Source of the DNA: a virus
IMG/VR virus record: IMGVR_UViG_3300025082_000007
Coordinates: 1-64,000 of that record
DNA: 64,000 nucleotides
Reading direction: 5' to 3' (one strand)
Shown piece by piece: positions 7,389 to 15,559 of this stretch. Numbering within the stretch: position 1 is the stretch's first letter; the number at the start of each line of letters is the position of its first letter. The notes below the pieces were generated by a model that worked only from the letters and a program-made list of their open reading frames with translations, was not told the DNA's origin and made no database searches. The position numbers and the translations under genes are program-made.

Positions 7389-9186
7389 CATCACAGAGAT
7401 CAAGCGGATGCTGGCGGATCGTGCGCTGGCCGTGGGTGAGAAGCTCCTCCCCGGCGGCAAGCTGGTTGGCCACGAGTTCGAGGCCGGCGACACTGACGGC
7501 GGGCCGGGCAAGAGCCTGAGGGTCAACACCCGCAACGGGCTATGGAGTGACTTCGCCACGGGCGAGGGGGGTGACCTCATCGACCTGTGGATGGCATGCC
7601 GGCGCCTGACCGTGGTCGAGGCCCTCGATGAGGCCAGGGCCTACCTCGGCGTCGAGCAGCCCAAGTTCGCCAGGAGCGAGCGCGTCTGGAAGAGACCGGC
7701 CAAGCCACGCTGCACGGCCACGCAATTCATGTCCCAGGTCAGCCAATATCTGACCGACCATCGGGGCATTCCGCTCGATGTGCTGGAGCGGTACAAGGTG
7801 GCCGAGGACGGCGGCGACATCATCTTCCCGTTCATGCGCGGCGATGAGCTGATCATGGCCAAGCGCCGGCCAGCGGTCGATGGCGGGAAGCCAAAGCCCA
7901 CCGAGGCCGAATGCGAAAAAATCCTCTTCGGCTGGCAGGCCCTGCCGCTCAACGCGACCGAGGTAACCATCACCGAGGGTGAGATAGACGCCCTTTCCCT
8001 GGCCACCTACGGTATCCCGGCAATGAGCGTCCCGTTTGGCGGGGGAGGCGGCAACAAGCAGGACTGGATTGAAAATGAATTTGAGGCATTGCAGCGGTTC
8101 GAGGTGATCTACCTCGCGCTCGACAGTGACGCCGAGGGCGAGGCTGCGACCATCGAGATCACGAAGCGCCTCGGCGCCCATCGTTGCCGGGTGGTGAAGC
8201 TCCCGCTCAAGGACGCGAACCAATGCCTCACCGAGGGTGTGCCGGCGGAGGTCATCTGCCAGTGCATCGCGGATGCCGAGACCCTCGACCCCGAGCAGCT
8301 CCAGCGCCCGCCGGTCTACGGTGACAAGGTCATCGAGCTGATGCACCCAGGCGAGAACACCTACCTCGGGCAGACGCTGCCCTTCAGCCAGACCTCGGGG
8401 AAGGTCCACTTTCGTGATGGCGAACTCAGCTTGTGGTCTGGCGAGAGCGGGAGCGGCAAGAGCCAGCTCCTCGGGCAGTGCATCTGCCACTGGCTATCGA
8501 GGGGCGCGAGGGTGTTGCTGGTCAGCCTGGAGATGGCGCCGGCCCAGACGCTGAAGAGAATGGTGAAGCAGTCCACGGGTGGGCATAACCCGAGCGAGCC
8601 GGTGATCAGGCATGCCTTGGAGTGGCTGGGTGACGGGCTGCTGATCTACGACCATGTCGGCAAGGTCAATATCCCAGCCATGCTCGAAGCGTTCGATTAC
8701 GCCAGGGCGCGTTATGGCTGCACCACGTTCGTGATCGATAGCCTGATGAGGTTGGGGGTCAAGAGCGATGACTATGTCGGGCAGGAGGAGTTGGTCTTCC
8801 AGCTCGTGGACTGGGCCATCGAGAAGGGCGTTCATGTCCACCTCGTGGCCCACACGCGGAAGCGCGGCCAGAACAATGCCGGCGCCCCGGTCCAAGACGA
8901 TGTGAAGGGCGCGGCGGAGCTGGTGCAGAACTCGTTCAACGTGCTGTTGATCCATAGAAATCGCAAGAGAGAGGACGCGCTCGACAACCCCGAGCTTCCC
9001 CCTGAGGAGCGCGAGGAAATCATGGGTCAGGCCGGCGTCAGGCTCTCCGTGGTCAAGCAAAGGAATGGCGACTGGGAAGGAAAGCAGCGGCTGTGGTTCA
9101 ATCAGGAAAATTATCAATACCGCGACACTGTTGAAGAACCACTCCACACGCCGTACTATGTGCGGCTCCCTCAAGCAGCGGAATAA
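7381..9186 (+). CDS. Primase-helicase (TOPRIM plus RecA-like, T7 gp4-type)
   Basis: 601 residues starting MSDITEIKRMLADRA. The N-terminal part (LWSDFATGEGGDLIDLW) corresponds to the front of phage primases but lacks zinc cysteines. TOPRIM motifs follow: Glu199 in ITEGEIDA and Asp248-Ser-Asp250 in LALDSDAEGE. The helicase half has a Walker A GESGSGKS at 354-361, SLEMAP, and FVIDSLM as Walker B. The protein would unwind DNA ahead of the fork and may or may not make primers, given the missing zinc site. It lies directly before ssb. Confidence 0.88.
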   Translation: MSDITEIKRMLADRALAVGEKLLPGGKLVGHEFEAGDTDGGPGKSLRVNTRNGLWSDFATGEGGDLIDLWMACRRLTVVEALDEARAYLGVEQPKFARSERVWKRPAKPRCTATQFMSQVSQYLTDHRGIPLDVLERYKVAEDGGDIIFPFMRGDELIMAKRRPAVDGGKPKPTEAECEKILFGWQALPLNATEVTITEGEIDALSLATYGIPAMSVPFGGGGGNKQDWIENEFEALQRFEVIYLALDSDAEGEAATIEITKRLGAHRCRVVKLPLKDANQCLTEGVPAEVICQCIADAETLDPEQLQRPPVYGDKVIELMHPGENTYLGQTLPFSQTSGKVHFRDGELSLWSGESGSGKSQLLGQCICHWLSRGARVLLVSLEMAPAQTLKRMVKQSTGGHNPSEPVIRHALEWLGDGLLIYDHVGKVNIPAMLEAFDYARARYGCTTFVIDSLMRLGVKSDDYVGQEELVFQLVDWAIEKGVHVHLVAHTRKRGQNNAGAPVQDDVKGAAELVQNSFNVLLIHRNRKREDALDNPELPPEEREEIMGQAGVRLSVVKQRNGDWEGKQRLWFNQENYQYRDTVEEPLHTPYYVRLPQAAE

Positions 9187-9198
9187 GGATGAAGAGTG

Positions 9199-9771
9199 AT
9201 GGCAGACGGAGTTAACAAGGTAATCCTGTTGGGCAATCTCGGGCGCGACCCCGAGGTGCGGACCTTCAATGACGGCACCCAGGTGGCGAACATTTCGCTA
9301 GCTGTGGGGTCGAGCTGGAAGGACAAAAATTCGGGCGAGAAAAAGGAGAAGACCGAGTGGGTCCGCGTCAGCGTCTTCGGCCCTCTCGCCGGCATCGCCG
9401 GGCAGTACCTCCGCAAGGGGTCCAAGGTCTACTTCGAGGGCAAGATGGAAACCCGCAAGTATCAGGACCAGTCGGGCCAGGACAAGTACAGCACCGAGGT
9501 GGTGGTTCGTGGCTTCGGCGGTGAGATGCGGATGCTCGACCCGGCACCCCAGCAGGGGCAGCAGCAGCAACAGCAGCAACAGCAGGCACCCCAGCAGCAG
9601 CAGGCCCAACAGCAGCAGTGGCATGGTATCGCCGTCGAGCCAGCGACGCACTGGGGTGGCCAGCAGCCTCAGGGGCAGCCTCCGCAGCAACAGCAGCAGC
9701 AGGGTCAGCAACAGGGGCAGGGTCAGGCTCCGCTGAATGAGCTGGAGGGTGATCTTATCCCTTTTAATTGA
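9199..9771 (+). CDS. ssb: Single-stranded DNA-binding protein
   Basis: 190 residues. The OB fold at residues 1-110 is of the bacterial SSB type ([51 protein letters not shown]). A long glutamine-rich linker encoded by CAG repeats follows. The C-terminal tip GDLIPFN matches the acidic DDIPF-type tail that recruits replication partners. Cotranscribed with the primase-helicase, 12 bases apart. Confidence 0.95.
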   Translation: MADGVNKVILLGNLGRDPEVRTFNDGTQVANISLAVGSSWKDKNSGEKKEKTEWVRVSVFGPLAGIAGQYLRKGSKVYFEGKMETRKYQDQSGQDKYSTEVVVRGFGGEMRMLDPAPQQGQQQQQQQQQAPQQQQAQQQQWHGIAVEPATHWGGQQPQGQPPQQQQQQGQQQGQGQAPLNELEGDLIPFN

Positions 9772-9823
9772 CCTGTCTTTCCCTTAGAATGGGGGCTTGA
9801 GTAACCCCTGGAGGGACAGGAAG

Positions 9824-10252
9824 ATGAGTGAGAAGCAATGCTTCAAGTGCGGTGAGGTCAAGTCCCTCGCTGAGTTCTACAAGCATAAGGCAATGGCGGA
9901 CGGGCATCTCGGGAAGTGCAAGGACTGCACCAAGCGAGATGTTCGTCTCCACCGGAGGGGCAATGAGAGCGTCCGTGAGTATGACCGGCTTCGCAGCAAG
10001 CGGCCAGAACGGATGGCGGCATCTCGGGCCAATACGGAGCGGTGGCAAAAGGCTCACCCCATTGCGTACAAAGCGCAGACGGCGGTTGGCAACGCGGTGC
10101 GGGATGGACGGCTGGAGAAGGGGCCGTGTGAGGTTTGCCAAAGCACTTCACGCATCCACGCGCACCATGATGATTATTCAAAACCGCTGGAGGTGAGGTG
10201 GCTATGCGCGAAGCACCACCATCGGCATCACGCCTCGGCGGACACTGGTTAG
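9824..10252 (+). CDS. Zinc-finger/HNH-like phage protein
   Basis: 142 residues from MSEKQCFKCGEV, preceded by GGGACAGGAAG. Two metal sites can be seen: CFKCGEV with CKDCTK at the front, and CEVCQS followed by IHAHHDDY and LCAKHHHRHH at the end. The C-terminal group has the treble-clef HNH look. Proteins of this layout are common in phages of Proteobacteria and are usually annotated as HNH nucleases, with no tested activity for most. Confidence 0.6.
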   Translation: MSEKQCFKCGEVKSLAEFYKHKAMADGHLGKCKDCTKRDVRLHRRGNESVREYDRLRSKRPERMAASRANTERWQKAHPIAYKAQTAVGNAVRDGRLEKGPCEVCQSTSRIHAHHDDYSKPLEVRWLCAKHHHRHHASADTG

Positions 10253-10731
10253 ACCCAGGTTGGGTCCGCCGACGCCTTCACCTGATAGGTGCCGAGGATG
10301 CCACCGAGGGGATGTTGGCGCCCATCAAGGCACGCCAGAACCCTCTCCTCCGTCTCCAGAAAAACGGCCTATTGAGCGAGGCTCACCTCTGGGCTGCCGA
10401 TGAGATCGAGGAGGTCTTCGAGGCTATCTCAGCCAGCTACTTTCCTCGTCGCCCCCACCTGGGTGGAGTTAAGGTCAGCGGCTCCCCTGTCGAGCGGCTG
10501 CCGGCGTCAATGCTTGAGCCATTCAATAATTACCGCCCTTGGGCAGAAGAGACTGGGTCAATGGAAATCACGCCCGAGGTGACCGTCCTGGGCGCCACGC
10601 TCCATGCCGTGGTGGACGGCTGGCGCCTCAGGGACATCGAGCGGCTGTGCGAGAAGGCGCAGGGTCACGGGTATGCTGGTGCTATGCTTCAAGATAGCCT
10701 CGACAGGTACGTTGAGCATGCGGGATGGTAG
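10204..10731 (+). CDS. Unrecognised phage protein, possible regulator
   Basis: 175 residues; the ATG follows GAGGTGAGG, and a GTG two codons upstream is possible. NPLLRLQKNGLLSEAHLWAA and the C-terminal helices (TLHAVVDGWRLRDIERLCEK) suggest an all-helical DNA-binding protein, loosely like alphaproteobacterial DUF6456-type regulators. It is the last gene before the promoter of the next operon, where late regulators often lie. I cannot assign a family with certainty. Confidence 0.45.
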   Translation: MREAPPSASRLGGHWLDPGWVRRRLHLIGAEDATEGMLAPIKARQNPLLRLQKNGLLSEAHLWAADEIEEVFEAISASYFPRRPHLGGVKVSGSPVERLPASMLEPFNNYRPWAEETGSMEITPEVTVLGATLHAVVDGWRLRDIERLCEKAQGHGYAGAMLQDSLDRYVEHAGW

Positions 10732-10774
10732 GGGTGGGCAAATTTCCCCACCTGTAACCTATTGATATTACAGA

Positions 10775-10793
10775 CTTTTCCTTATGGGAAAAA
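10775..10793. promoter_or_regulatory. Small hairpin upstream of early promoter
   Basis: TTTTCC and GGAAAA pair around a short loop. It could be the weak terminator of the replication operon or a second protein site; the sequence does not decide. Confidence 0.3.
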
Positions 10794-10827
10794 TAGGTCA
10801 AAAAAATGCCTAATTATCCCATTTAGA

Positions 10828-10858
10828 TGTTGCAACGATGCGACATCGTCCCTATATA
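10828..10858 (+). promoter_or_regulatory. Rightward early promoter with 18-bp palindromic operator
   Basis: The operator TGTTGCAACGATGCGACA fills 10828-10845. TTGCAA within it serves as -35, 17 bases ahead of TATATA (10853-10858) as -10. A repressor on the palindrome would block polymerase. It drives the small early genes that follow. Confidence 0.7.
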
Positions 10859-10882
10859 TGAGGGGCACAAGGGAGAGAGAAC

Positions 10883-11167
10883 ATGACCACCGCGAAATTC
10901 CAGACCGAAACCAAATACGGCTCGCCGCTCAACAACATCAAGATCAATGGCCGCGAGTACACCGTCAGCCGCATCACCGAGATCACGAAGCAGGCCGATG
11001 GCTACACCTTCACTGGGCTGGCCAACGGTTCGCCTTTTGAAATTTACGGCGGCAAGAAGTCTGGCGGAGCGGCCAACGAGTGGTTCGTTGAGTGGCCGGC
11101 AGCTTTCTCCAGCTACATCCGTGCGACCAGCTTGGTCGATGCCGTGAAGCTGATTGAGGGCGCATAG
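10883..11167 (+). CDS. Small early protein, unknown function
   Basis: 94 residues, preceded by GGGAGAGAGAAC. I see no known motif; the middle TGLANGSPFEIYGGKKSGGA suggests a small beta-rich fold. It is the first gene after the operator-controlled promoter, so it is probably made very early. No catalytic residues can be assigned. Confidence 0.55.
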   Translation: MTTAKFQTETKYGSPLNNIKINGREYTVSRITEITKQADGYTFTGLANGSPFEIYGGKKSGGAANEWFVEWPAAFSSYIRATSLVDAVKLIEGA

Positions 11168-11205
11168 GCGCCTTCGGCATCAACCCCAACCCAGGAGACA
11201 GACAG

Positions 11206-11502
11206 ATGACCGACCTCAACATGAATGATCCGAAAATTGAACTGGAACTCGCCCGTCGAGGCGCCGCCAACTGGTACGCGGACAGCACGAGCAGCCTCGA
11301 CCTGATGATGAGCCGTATCCAGAAGACCAGGGACAAGCTGGAGACTTTGGGTGATGACCCTGAGGCCGCGCTGGCTATCATGATGGCTATTTCCGAGTTG
11401 ATGGATGAGTTCCATGTGGCCTCTGGCAAGCTGAACGTGGCCTTCGGTATCGATACCGTTGCTCGCCTCGCCCAGTCTCATGCGAGGGTCCAGGCCGCGT
11501 AG
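11206..11502 (+). CDS. Small helical early protein, unknown function
   Basis: 98 residues, almost all predicted helix (LDLMMSRIQKTRDKLETLGD, then ALAIMMAISELMDEFHVAS). It carries the shared leader AACCCAGGAGACAGA before its ATG. No family recognised. Cotranscribed with its neighbours. Confidence 0.55.
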   Translation: MTDLNMNDPKIELELARRGAANWYADSTSSLDLMMSRIQKTRDKLETLGDDPEAALAIMMAISELMDEFHVASGKLNVAFGIDTVARLAQSHARVQAA

Positions 11503-11536
11503 CCTGCCCACCAATCTCAACCCAGGAGACAGATAG

Positions 11537-11749
11537 ATGACTACAGTAAAATGGAACGGTTACGGATGGCAGGCATCAACCAAGCGACAGGTCCGCATCA
11601 AGGCCGGCGTTCGACCTTATGGCGGACGGCTCGTTGATGTGGTCAGTGAAAACGAGCGCGAGGTCACGGTGATACCGCCGCATCCGGTGAAGCCTATCGA
11701 GCGGGTGTATCAGAGGGATGAGATTGAGGAACTGGGGGGCCGGAAATAA
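11537..11749 (+). CDS. Small basic early protein, unknown function
   Basis: 70 residues, rich in Lys/Arg (STKRQVRIKAGVRPYGGRLV), with an acidic C-terminal helix. The leader before the ATG (AACCCAGGAGACAGA) is nearly the same as that of the gene before it. No family recognised. Confidence 0.5.
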   Translation: MTTVKWNGYGWQASTKRQVRIKAGVRPYGGRLVDVVSENEREVTVIPPHPVKPIERVYQRDEIEELGGRK

Positions 11750-11772
11750 GGGCTTCTTTCCCGAAAGAAAAG

Positions 11773-11803
11773 TGTTGCATCTTTGCTCCAAAGCTCCTAT
11801 ATA
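11773..11803 (+). promoter_or_regulatory. Second rightward early promoter with degenerate operator
   Basis: TGTTGCATCTTTGCTCCA fits the operator consensus at 12 of its 14 fixed bases. TTGCAT acts as -35 and TATATA, 17 bases on, as -10: the same geometry as the promoter near 10.83 kb. Confidence 0.6.
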
Positions 11804-11824
11804 GAAGGGGAAGGAGAAACCCAG

Positions 11825-12067
11825 ATGACCGCACCCATCCGCAAGATCATTCACACCACGGGCGCCCCCGACCGCAGCACCGCCCGCATGATCCGTCGCT
11901 CCGGCAAGATCACCTCCGCCACCCTGGAATGTGGCCATGAGTTGTGGGCCAACGCGGGCGATGTCAGGCAGGGCAAAATGTATTGCTTCGATTGTTTTTA
12001 CAACAAGCCCGTCACGGGCAACGCCCAGATCACTCTCGACATGCTTGGCCTGACCGCCGTCCAGTAA
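11825..12067 (+). CDS. Small zinc-ribbon-like protein
   Basis: 80 residues. CGHELWANAGDVRQGKMYC followed by FDC gives a CxH...CxxC set suited to binding zinc. First gene after the promoter near 11.8 kb; GGAGAAACCCAG precedes its start. Such short ribbons are common among phage and plasmid early genes. Role unknown. Confidence 0.55.
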   Translation: MTAPIRKIIHTTGAPDRSTARMIRRSGKITSATLECGHELWANAGDVRQGKMYCFDCFYNKPVTGNAQITLDMLGLTAVQ

Positions 12068-12091
12068 CCACCCCAACCCAGGAGCCATCTG

Positions 12092-13345
12092 ATGCAGTAC
12101 AACATCCCCCGCGCCAACCTCAGCCACCTGCGGAAGCGGATCGAGAAGATCTCCCGCAAGGCCGAGAAGCTGGGCTGCGAGCCCGTCACCCTGACCGAAG
12201 GCGAGACCTTCACCACCGTGAAGCTGCCGGGTCAGGATGCTTTCAACACCACCTCGACTGAGAAGATCGAAGAGGCCTCCCGCAGCGAGGGCGCCTCCAT
12301 CCGCACCTACACCAAGGTCACGGTCGAGGGTGCCGCACCGCAGATCAAGGGCTGGACCCTGATCGCCGCGCTCGATCACAAGAGCCACTCCGAGACCATC
12401 GTCAAGACCACCGTCGATGATCTGCCGGTCAAGTACCGCCAGCACGACGGTTCCTGCGACCACTGCCAGACCAAACGTCGCCGCAACGACACCTACGTCC
12501 TGCGGAACGATGCCGGCGAGACCAAGGCCGTTGGCCGGCAGTGCCTGAAAGACTTCCTGGGCTACAACGATCCCCAGAAGGTTGCTGAGTGGCAGACCTT
12601 TCACAAGATCGTGGACATCTGCCGCGATGCCGAGGAGTGGGGTTGGGCCGGCGAGCGTGTCAATCCCGAGATTGGCCTGGAGCGGTTCCTGGCCCAGACC
12701 AGCGCCTGCGTCCGCAAGAATGGCTGGGTCTCTCGCGGCGCTGCCAGGAACATTCCTGAGTACACTGCCACTGCTGACACCGCCTGGGGCCAGTTCTTCC
12801 TCTCCCCGGAGCAGGTTGCCAAGGGCATCAAGATCCATACCGATGAGAAGGACATCGAGGTTGCTCGCGATACCATCCAGCACATCGCCTCCCGCGAAGT
12901 CCGCAGCGATTTCGATCACAACCTCAGCGTCGCGCTCAAGGATGACTTCGTGACCTACGCCACTGCCGGGATCGTCGCCTCAGCCATCAGCGTCTACCAG
13001 CGTTGGCAGGAAGCGGAGATCAAGAAGGCAGTCGAAGCCGCCCGCCGCGAAGCCCGCCCCAGCAGCCACATCGGAGAGGCCAAGCAACGCCTGGACCTGG
13101 GCGAGGTCACCCTGGTTCACAAGTCCTGGCATGACAGCCAGTGGGGCAGCACCGCGCTGCATCGCTTCGAGGACGCCGATGGCAACGTGATCATCTGGTG
13201 GGCCTCGGGCTCTGGTTCTGCCGCTGACGTGCTGGAGCAAGGTGACACCGCCCATGTGACGGCGACCGTCAAAAAGCATGACGACTACAAGGGCACGCCG
13301 CAGACGGTGGTGACCCGCCTGACGATCCACGAGGAGGCGGCTTAG
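12092..13345 (+). CDS. Large conserved phage/plasmid protein with Cys cluster
   Basis: 417 residues. A zinc-like site CDHCQTKRRRNDTYVL with a later Cys (VGRQCLKDFLGY) lies at about residues 127-160. A helical centre follows, and the end (SAADVLEQGDTAHVTATVKK, then DDYKGTPQTVVTRL) looks like an OB-type nucleic acid-binding fold. Proteins of this design occur on plasmids and large phages beside antirestriction genes, with no assigned biochemical role. A DNA or RNA transaction is plausible. Confidence 0.55.
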   Translation: MQYNIPRANLSHLRKRIEKISRKAEKLGCEPVTLTEGETFTTVKLPGQDAFNTTSTEKIEEASRSEGASIRTYTKVTVEGAAPQIKGWTLIAALDHKSHSETIVKTTVDDLPVKYRQHDGSCDHCQTKRRRNDTYVLRNDAGETKAVGRQCLKDFLGYNDPQKVAEWQTFHKIVDICRDAEEWGWAGERVNPEIGLERFLAQTSACVRKNGWVSRGAARNIPEYTATADTAWGQFFLSPEQVAKGIKIHTDEKDIEVARDTIQHIASREVRSDFDHNLSVALKDDFVTYATAGIVASAISVYQRWQEAEIKKAVEAARREARPSSHIGEAKQRLDLGEVTLVHKSWHDSQWGSTALHRFEDADGNVIIWWASGSGSAADVLEQGDTAHVTATVKKHDDYKGTPQTVVTRLTIHEEAA

Positions 13346-13367
13346 GCCGTCTCCATTTTTTTACACA

Positions 13368-13399
13368 ATCTTCCGACAAACCAAGGACTGTCGGAAGAT
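13368..13399. promoter_or_regulatory. Perfect 11-bp inverted repeat before small gene
   Basis: ATCTTCCGACA and TGTCGGAAGAT flank a 10-base spacer. A T-run precedes it rather than follows it, so on the top strand it is not a standard terminator. It ends a few bases before the AGGAG of the next gene. It could be an RNA hairpin guarding translation or a protein site. Confidence 0.5.
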
Positions 13400-13416
13400 A
13401 AACAGGAGATGATGTG

Positions 13417-13614
13417 ATGTCCGACTTCAAAGCAACAGACCACGGCACTGTGGTGGGGTTCGCCCCTCTCACTGAAGCCGCCCAGGAGTTCCTCGATGAG
13501 AACGTCCACATCGAGGACTGGCAGTGGGTTGGCCAGCAGTTCTATGTCGACCACCGCCCCGCCCAGAACCTGATCGACGGTATCGTGTCGGCGGGTCTGT
13601 CGGTAGGAGGGTGA
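13417..13614 (+). CDS. Small phage/plasmid protein, unknown function
   Basis: 65 residues. FKATDHGTVVGFAPLTEAAQ then EFLDENVHIEDWQWVG resembles a group of small plasmid and phage proteins known only as hypothetical. AGGAG lies eight bases before the ATG. It follows the inverted repeat at 13.37 kb and may be controlled by it. Confidence 0.55.
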   Translation: MSDFKATDHGTVVGFAPLTEAAQEFLDENVHIEDWQWVGQQFYVDHRPAQNLIDGIVSAGLSVGG

Positions 13615-13615
13615 T

Positions 13616-13864
13616 ATGACCATCCTGAAGCACAACGAATACGACCGCCTCCTCCGCGAACTCTGGTACGACGAGGTTCACGGAGACAACGGCCTCGCCC
13701 CCGGCGATGTCGGCTCGAACCCCAATGCTCGCATTGCCCGTCACAACCACCTCGAACGCGCCCTTCATGAGGGCTGGGCCGAGGTGCGCTACAGCGGCCC
13801 CCGTGGCGGCAGGCGCTACCACTCCGTCAAGGCGGTGAAGGCTGAGGCGGCGAACGATGCCTGA
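13616..13864 (+). CDS. Small early protein, unknown function
   Basis: 82 residues; basic C-terminus (SGPRGGRRYHSVKAVKAEA). It starts one base after the previous stop, so translation is probably coupled. No family recognised; the charge pattern would suit nucleic acid binding. Confidence 0.5.
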   Translation: MTILKHNEYDRLLRELWYDEVHGDNGLAPGDVGSNPNARIARHNHLERALHEGWAEVRYSGPRGGRRYHSVKAVKAEAANDA

Positions 13865-14084
13865 CACCTTCCGCAAGGTTGTCCGCTGGATAGAGCAGGA
13901 CCACGATGGCCTCTGGTGCGTTCGCGAGATCAACTACGGCAGGCAGATTGCCTGGGCGCACCATGACCAGCCGACGATGTCCATCGGGACTGGCCATGTC
14001 TATACGCCGGTCAGGTCGAGCAAGCTGGAGGGGGCCGTGGCCTTCCTTCGGCAGTTTGACAAGACCCCCCTTCAAGGAGGATAA
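13857..14084 (+). CDS. Small early protein, unknown function
   Basis: 75 residues (VVRWIEQDHDGLWCVREINY). Overlaps the previous gene by eight bases. A compact alpha/beta fold is likely; no motif recognised. Confidence 0.45.
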   Translation: MPDTFRKVVRWIEQDHDGLWCVREINYGRQIAWAHHDQPTMSIGTGHVYTPVRSSKLEGAVAFLRQFDKTPLQGG

Positions 14085-14090
14085 TTCGGC

Positions 14091-14393
14091 ATGTGTATTG
14101 TCTGCGACGTGAAGGAAGTCATCGCTGAAATCGAGGCCTCGAACGATGCCACGAGGGTGGCCATGGACTTTCTGGCCGACAGCTACATCGACCTGATGGA
14201 TCACTCCATCGTGGATGCGAAGGAGGGCATGGCCGGCGAGCTTTACGCCTCCCTGCTCGAAGGTGCCGAGGTGCTGGCCGTCGAGCGCAAACGCAACGCC
14301 GAGCTGATGGCGAAGCTGAACGGCATGGATGGCGTCGAGGCTATCTACTCAGATGAGGATGACCACGATGGCCATCGTCCAACGGTTCATTAG
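14091..14393 (+). CDS. Small acidic early protein, unknown function
   Basis: 100 residues, opening MCIVCDVKEVIAEIEASNDA with a CxxC that could bind metal, then long helices and an acidic end (YSDEDDHDGH). AAGGAGG precedes the start. No family recognised. Confidence 0.5.
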   Translation: MCIVCDVKEVIAEIEASNDATRVAMDFLADSYIDLMDHSIVDAKEGMAGELYASLLEGAEVLAVERKRNAELMAKLNGMDGVEAIYSDEDDHDGHRPTVH

Positions 14394-14403
14394 GAAAATC
14401 ACC

Positions 14404-14802
14404 ATGAGTGAAATCGAGTTCGCGAAAATTGGCGACGGCTATGATGTACTTGCCGGCGGCAAAAAGATTGGCGCCGTAGCGCGCCTCGGCTCCAAGGAGT
14501 GGGAGGCCACCCAGAACGGCATCAGCACGGGCGGCTACGAGACCCGGCAGATGGCGGGGCAGTTTCTCCTCGGCAACGCCGACACCGTCCCCGATGAGCC
14601 GGATGCCGTGGTCGATGAGACCAACGACAGCAAGGTCTATCGGGTCATCAAGGAGGCCAAGGCAAAAGACCGGATGGTCAACGCCCGCGAGGTGGCCAAG
14701 AAGTCCGGCCTCGATTTGCTGGCGGTCAGGGTCATCCTGATGCGCCTCCACCAGCGGGGCCGCATCATCCGCCCCAAAGCGATGAGGTATACGATCAAGT
14801 AG
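14404..14802 (+). CDS. Two-domain protein with C-terminal winged helix
   Basis: 132 residues from MSEIEFAKIGDGYDVLAGG. The first half is a small beta-rich domain; the second (SKVYRVIKEAKAKDRMVNAR, then EVAKKSGLDLLAVRVILMRL) has the form of a winged-helix DNA-binding unit ending in a basic tail. It lies just before the terminase genes and may regulate the early-to-late switch. That role is inference. Confidence 0.5.
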   Translation: MSEIEFAKIGDGYDVLAGGKKIGAVARLGSKEWEATQNGISTGGYETRQMAGQFLLGNADTVPDEPDAVVDETNDSKVYRVIKEAKAKDRMVNAREVAKKSGLDLLAVRVILMRLHQRGRIIRPKAMRYTIK

Positions 14803-14826
14803 ACCGACCTACTGAAGGGATGAGTG

Positions 14827-15096
14827 ATGTCATCAAGCAACCTATCTCCCGGTGTCCATGAGGGGATGATCCCCGGCAACCGGCCACAAGACCAGGACTG
14901 GGAAGATCTCTGGGCCTGGATTGGCAAAATCGACATCGATGCACACGATCTCCTGCTACTGGTTGTTGACTGGTGTCGGCAGAACGACATAGAAGAGCAT
15001 TGGAAGATTAGCCATGGCAGAGACAGCGAAGAAGAAAGCCAATCGATCCAAGGCCATGAAGGCAGCTTGGGCGAGACGGAAGAAGAGGGAAGTTGA
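14827..15096 (+). CDS. Small acidic protein overlapping terminase small subunit
   Basis: 89 residues. The first 58 (VHEGMIPGNRPQDQDWEDLW, then IDAHDLLLLVVDWCR) look like a real folded segment; the last third is low-complexity and reads across the start of the terminase small-subunit gene for 83 bases. GAAGGGATGAGTG precedes it. The true end may be as read, but the overlap is long. Function unknown. Confidence 0.45.
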   Translation: MSSSNLSPGVHEGMIPGNRPQDQDWEDLWAWIGKIDIDAHDLLLLVVDWCRQNDIEEHWKISHGRDSEEESQSIQGHEGSLGETEEEGS

Positions 15097-15559
15097 GGTG
15101 AGGCAAAAGTCGGACCTCACACCCAAGCAGGCGGCGTTCATTCAGGAGTACCTGATCGACCTCAATGCGACCCAGGCGGCAATCCGCGCCGGGTACAGCA
15201 AGAAGACGGCCTACCAGATGGGCGCGGAGAACTTGAGGAAACCTCAGATAATGGCGGCAATCAAGGTCGCTCAAGGTAAGAGGGCGGAGAAAACTGAGGT
15301 TAGTGCCGCATGGGTACTGGAGAGCCTTGTGAATGTGGCCAATCGATGCATGGGCGAGGAGCATTACAACGCGGCAGCGGCCAGTCGAGCCCTGGAGCTT
15401 GTGGGCAAGCACCTCGGCATGTTCGTGGAGCGGAAACAGATCGATGTTCGCGACCTAAGCAAGCTCTCGGATGCAGAGCTTCAAGCCATTCTCGATGACG
15501 AGATAGATGCAGCCACAGCTTTAGCCAGACACTATGCAGGCGCCCCAACAGTTCACTGA
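15014..15559 (+). CDS. terS: Terminase small subunit
   Basis: 181 residues. A basic N-terminus is followed by LTPKQAAFIQEYLIDLNATQ and AAIRAGYSKKTAYQMGAENL, the helix-turn-helix signature of the Terminase_2 family, which recognises the packaging site on phage DNA. The middle is helical, for ring assembly, and the C-terminus (DLSKLSDAELQAIL) contacts the large subunit in relatives. The large-subunit gene starts within its last codons. Confidence 0.9.
   Translation: MAETAKKKANRSKAMKAAWARRKKREVEVRQKSDLTPKQAAFIQEYLIDLNATQAAIRAGYSKKTAYQMGAENLRKPQIMAAIKVAQGKRAEKTEVSAAWVLESLVNVANRCMGEEHYNAAAASRALELVGKHLGMFVERKQIDVRDLSKLSDAELQAILDDEIDAATALARHYAGAPTVH

Noticed and set aside
7540-8490. 316-codon leftward open frame
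   Set aside because: Antisense to the primase-helicase, which has unambiguous TOPRIM and Walker motifs.
11576-12919. 447-codon leftward open frame
   Set aside because: Covers several rightward genes whose frames have matching starts and spacing; composition is that of a GC-rich shadow.
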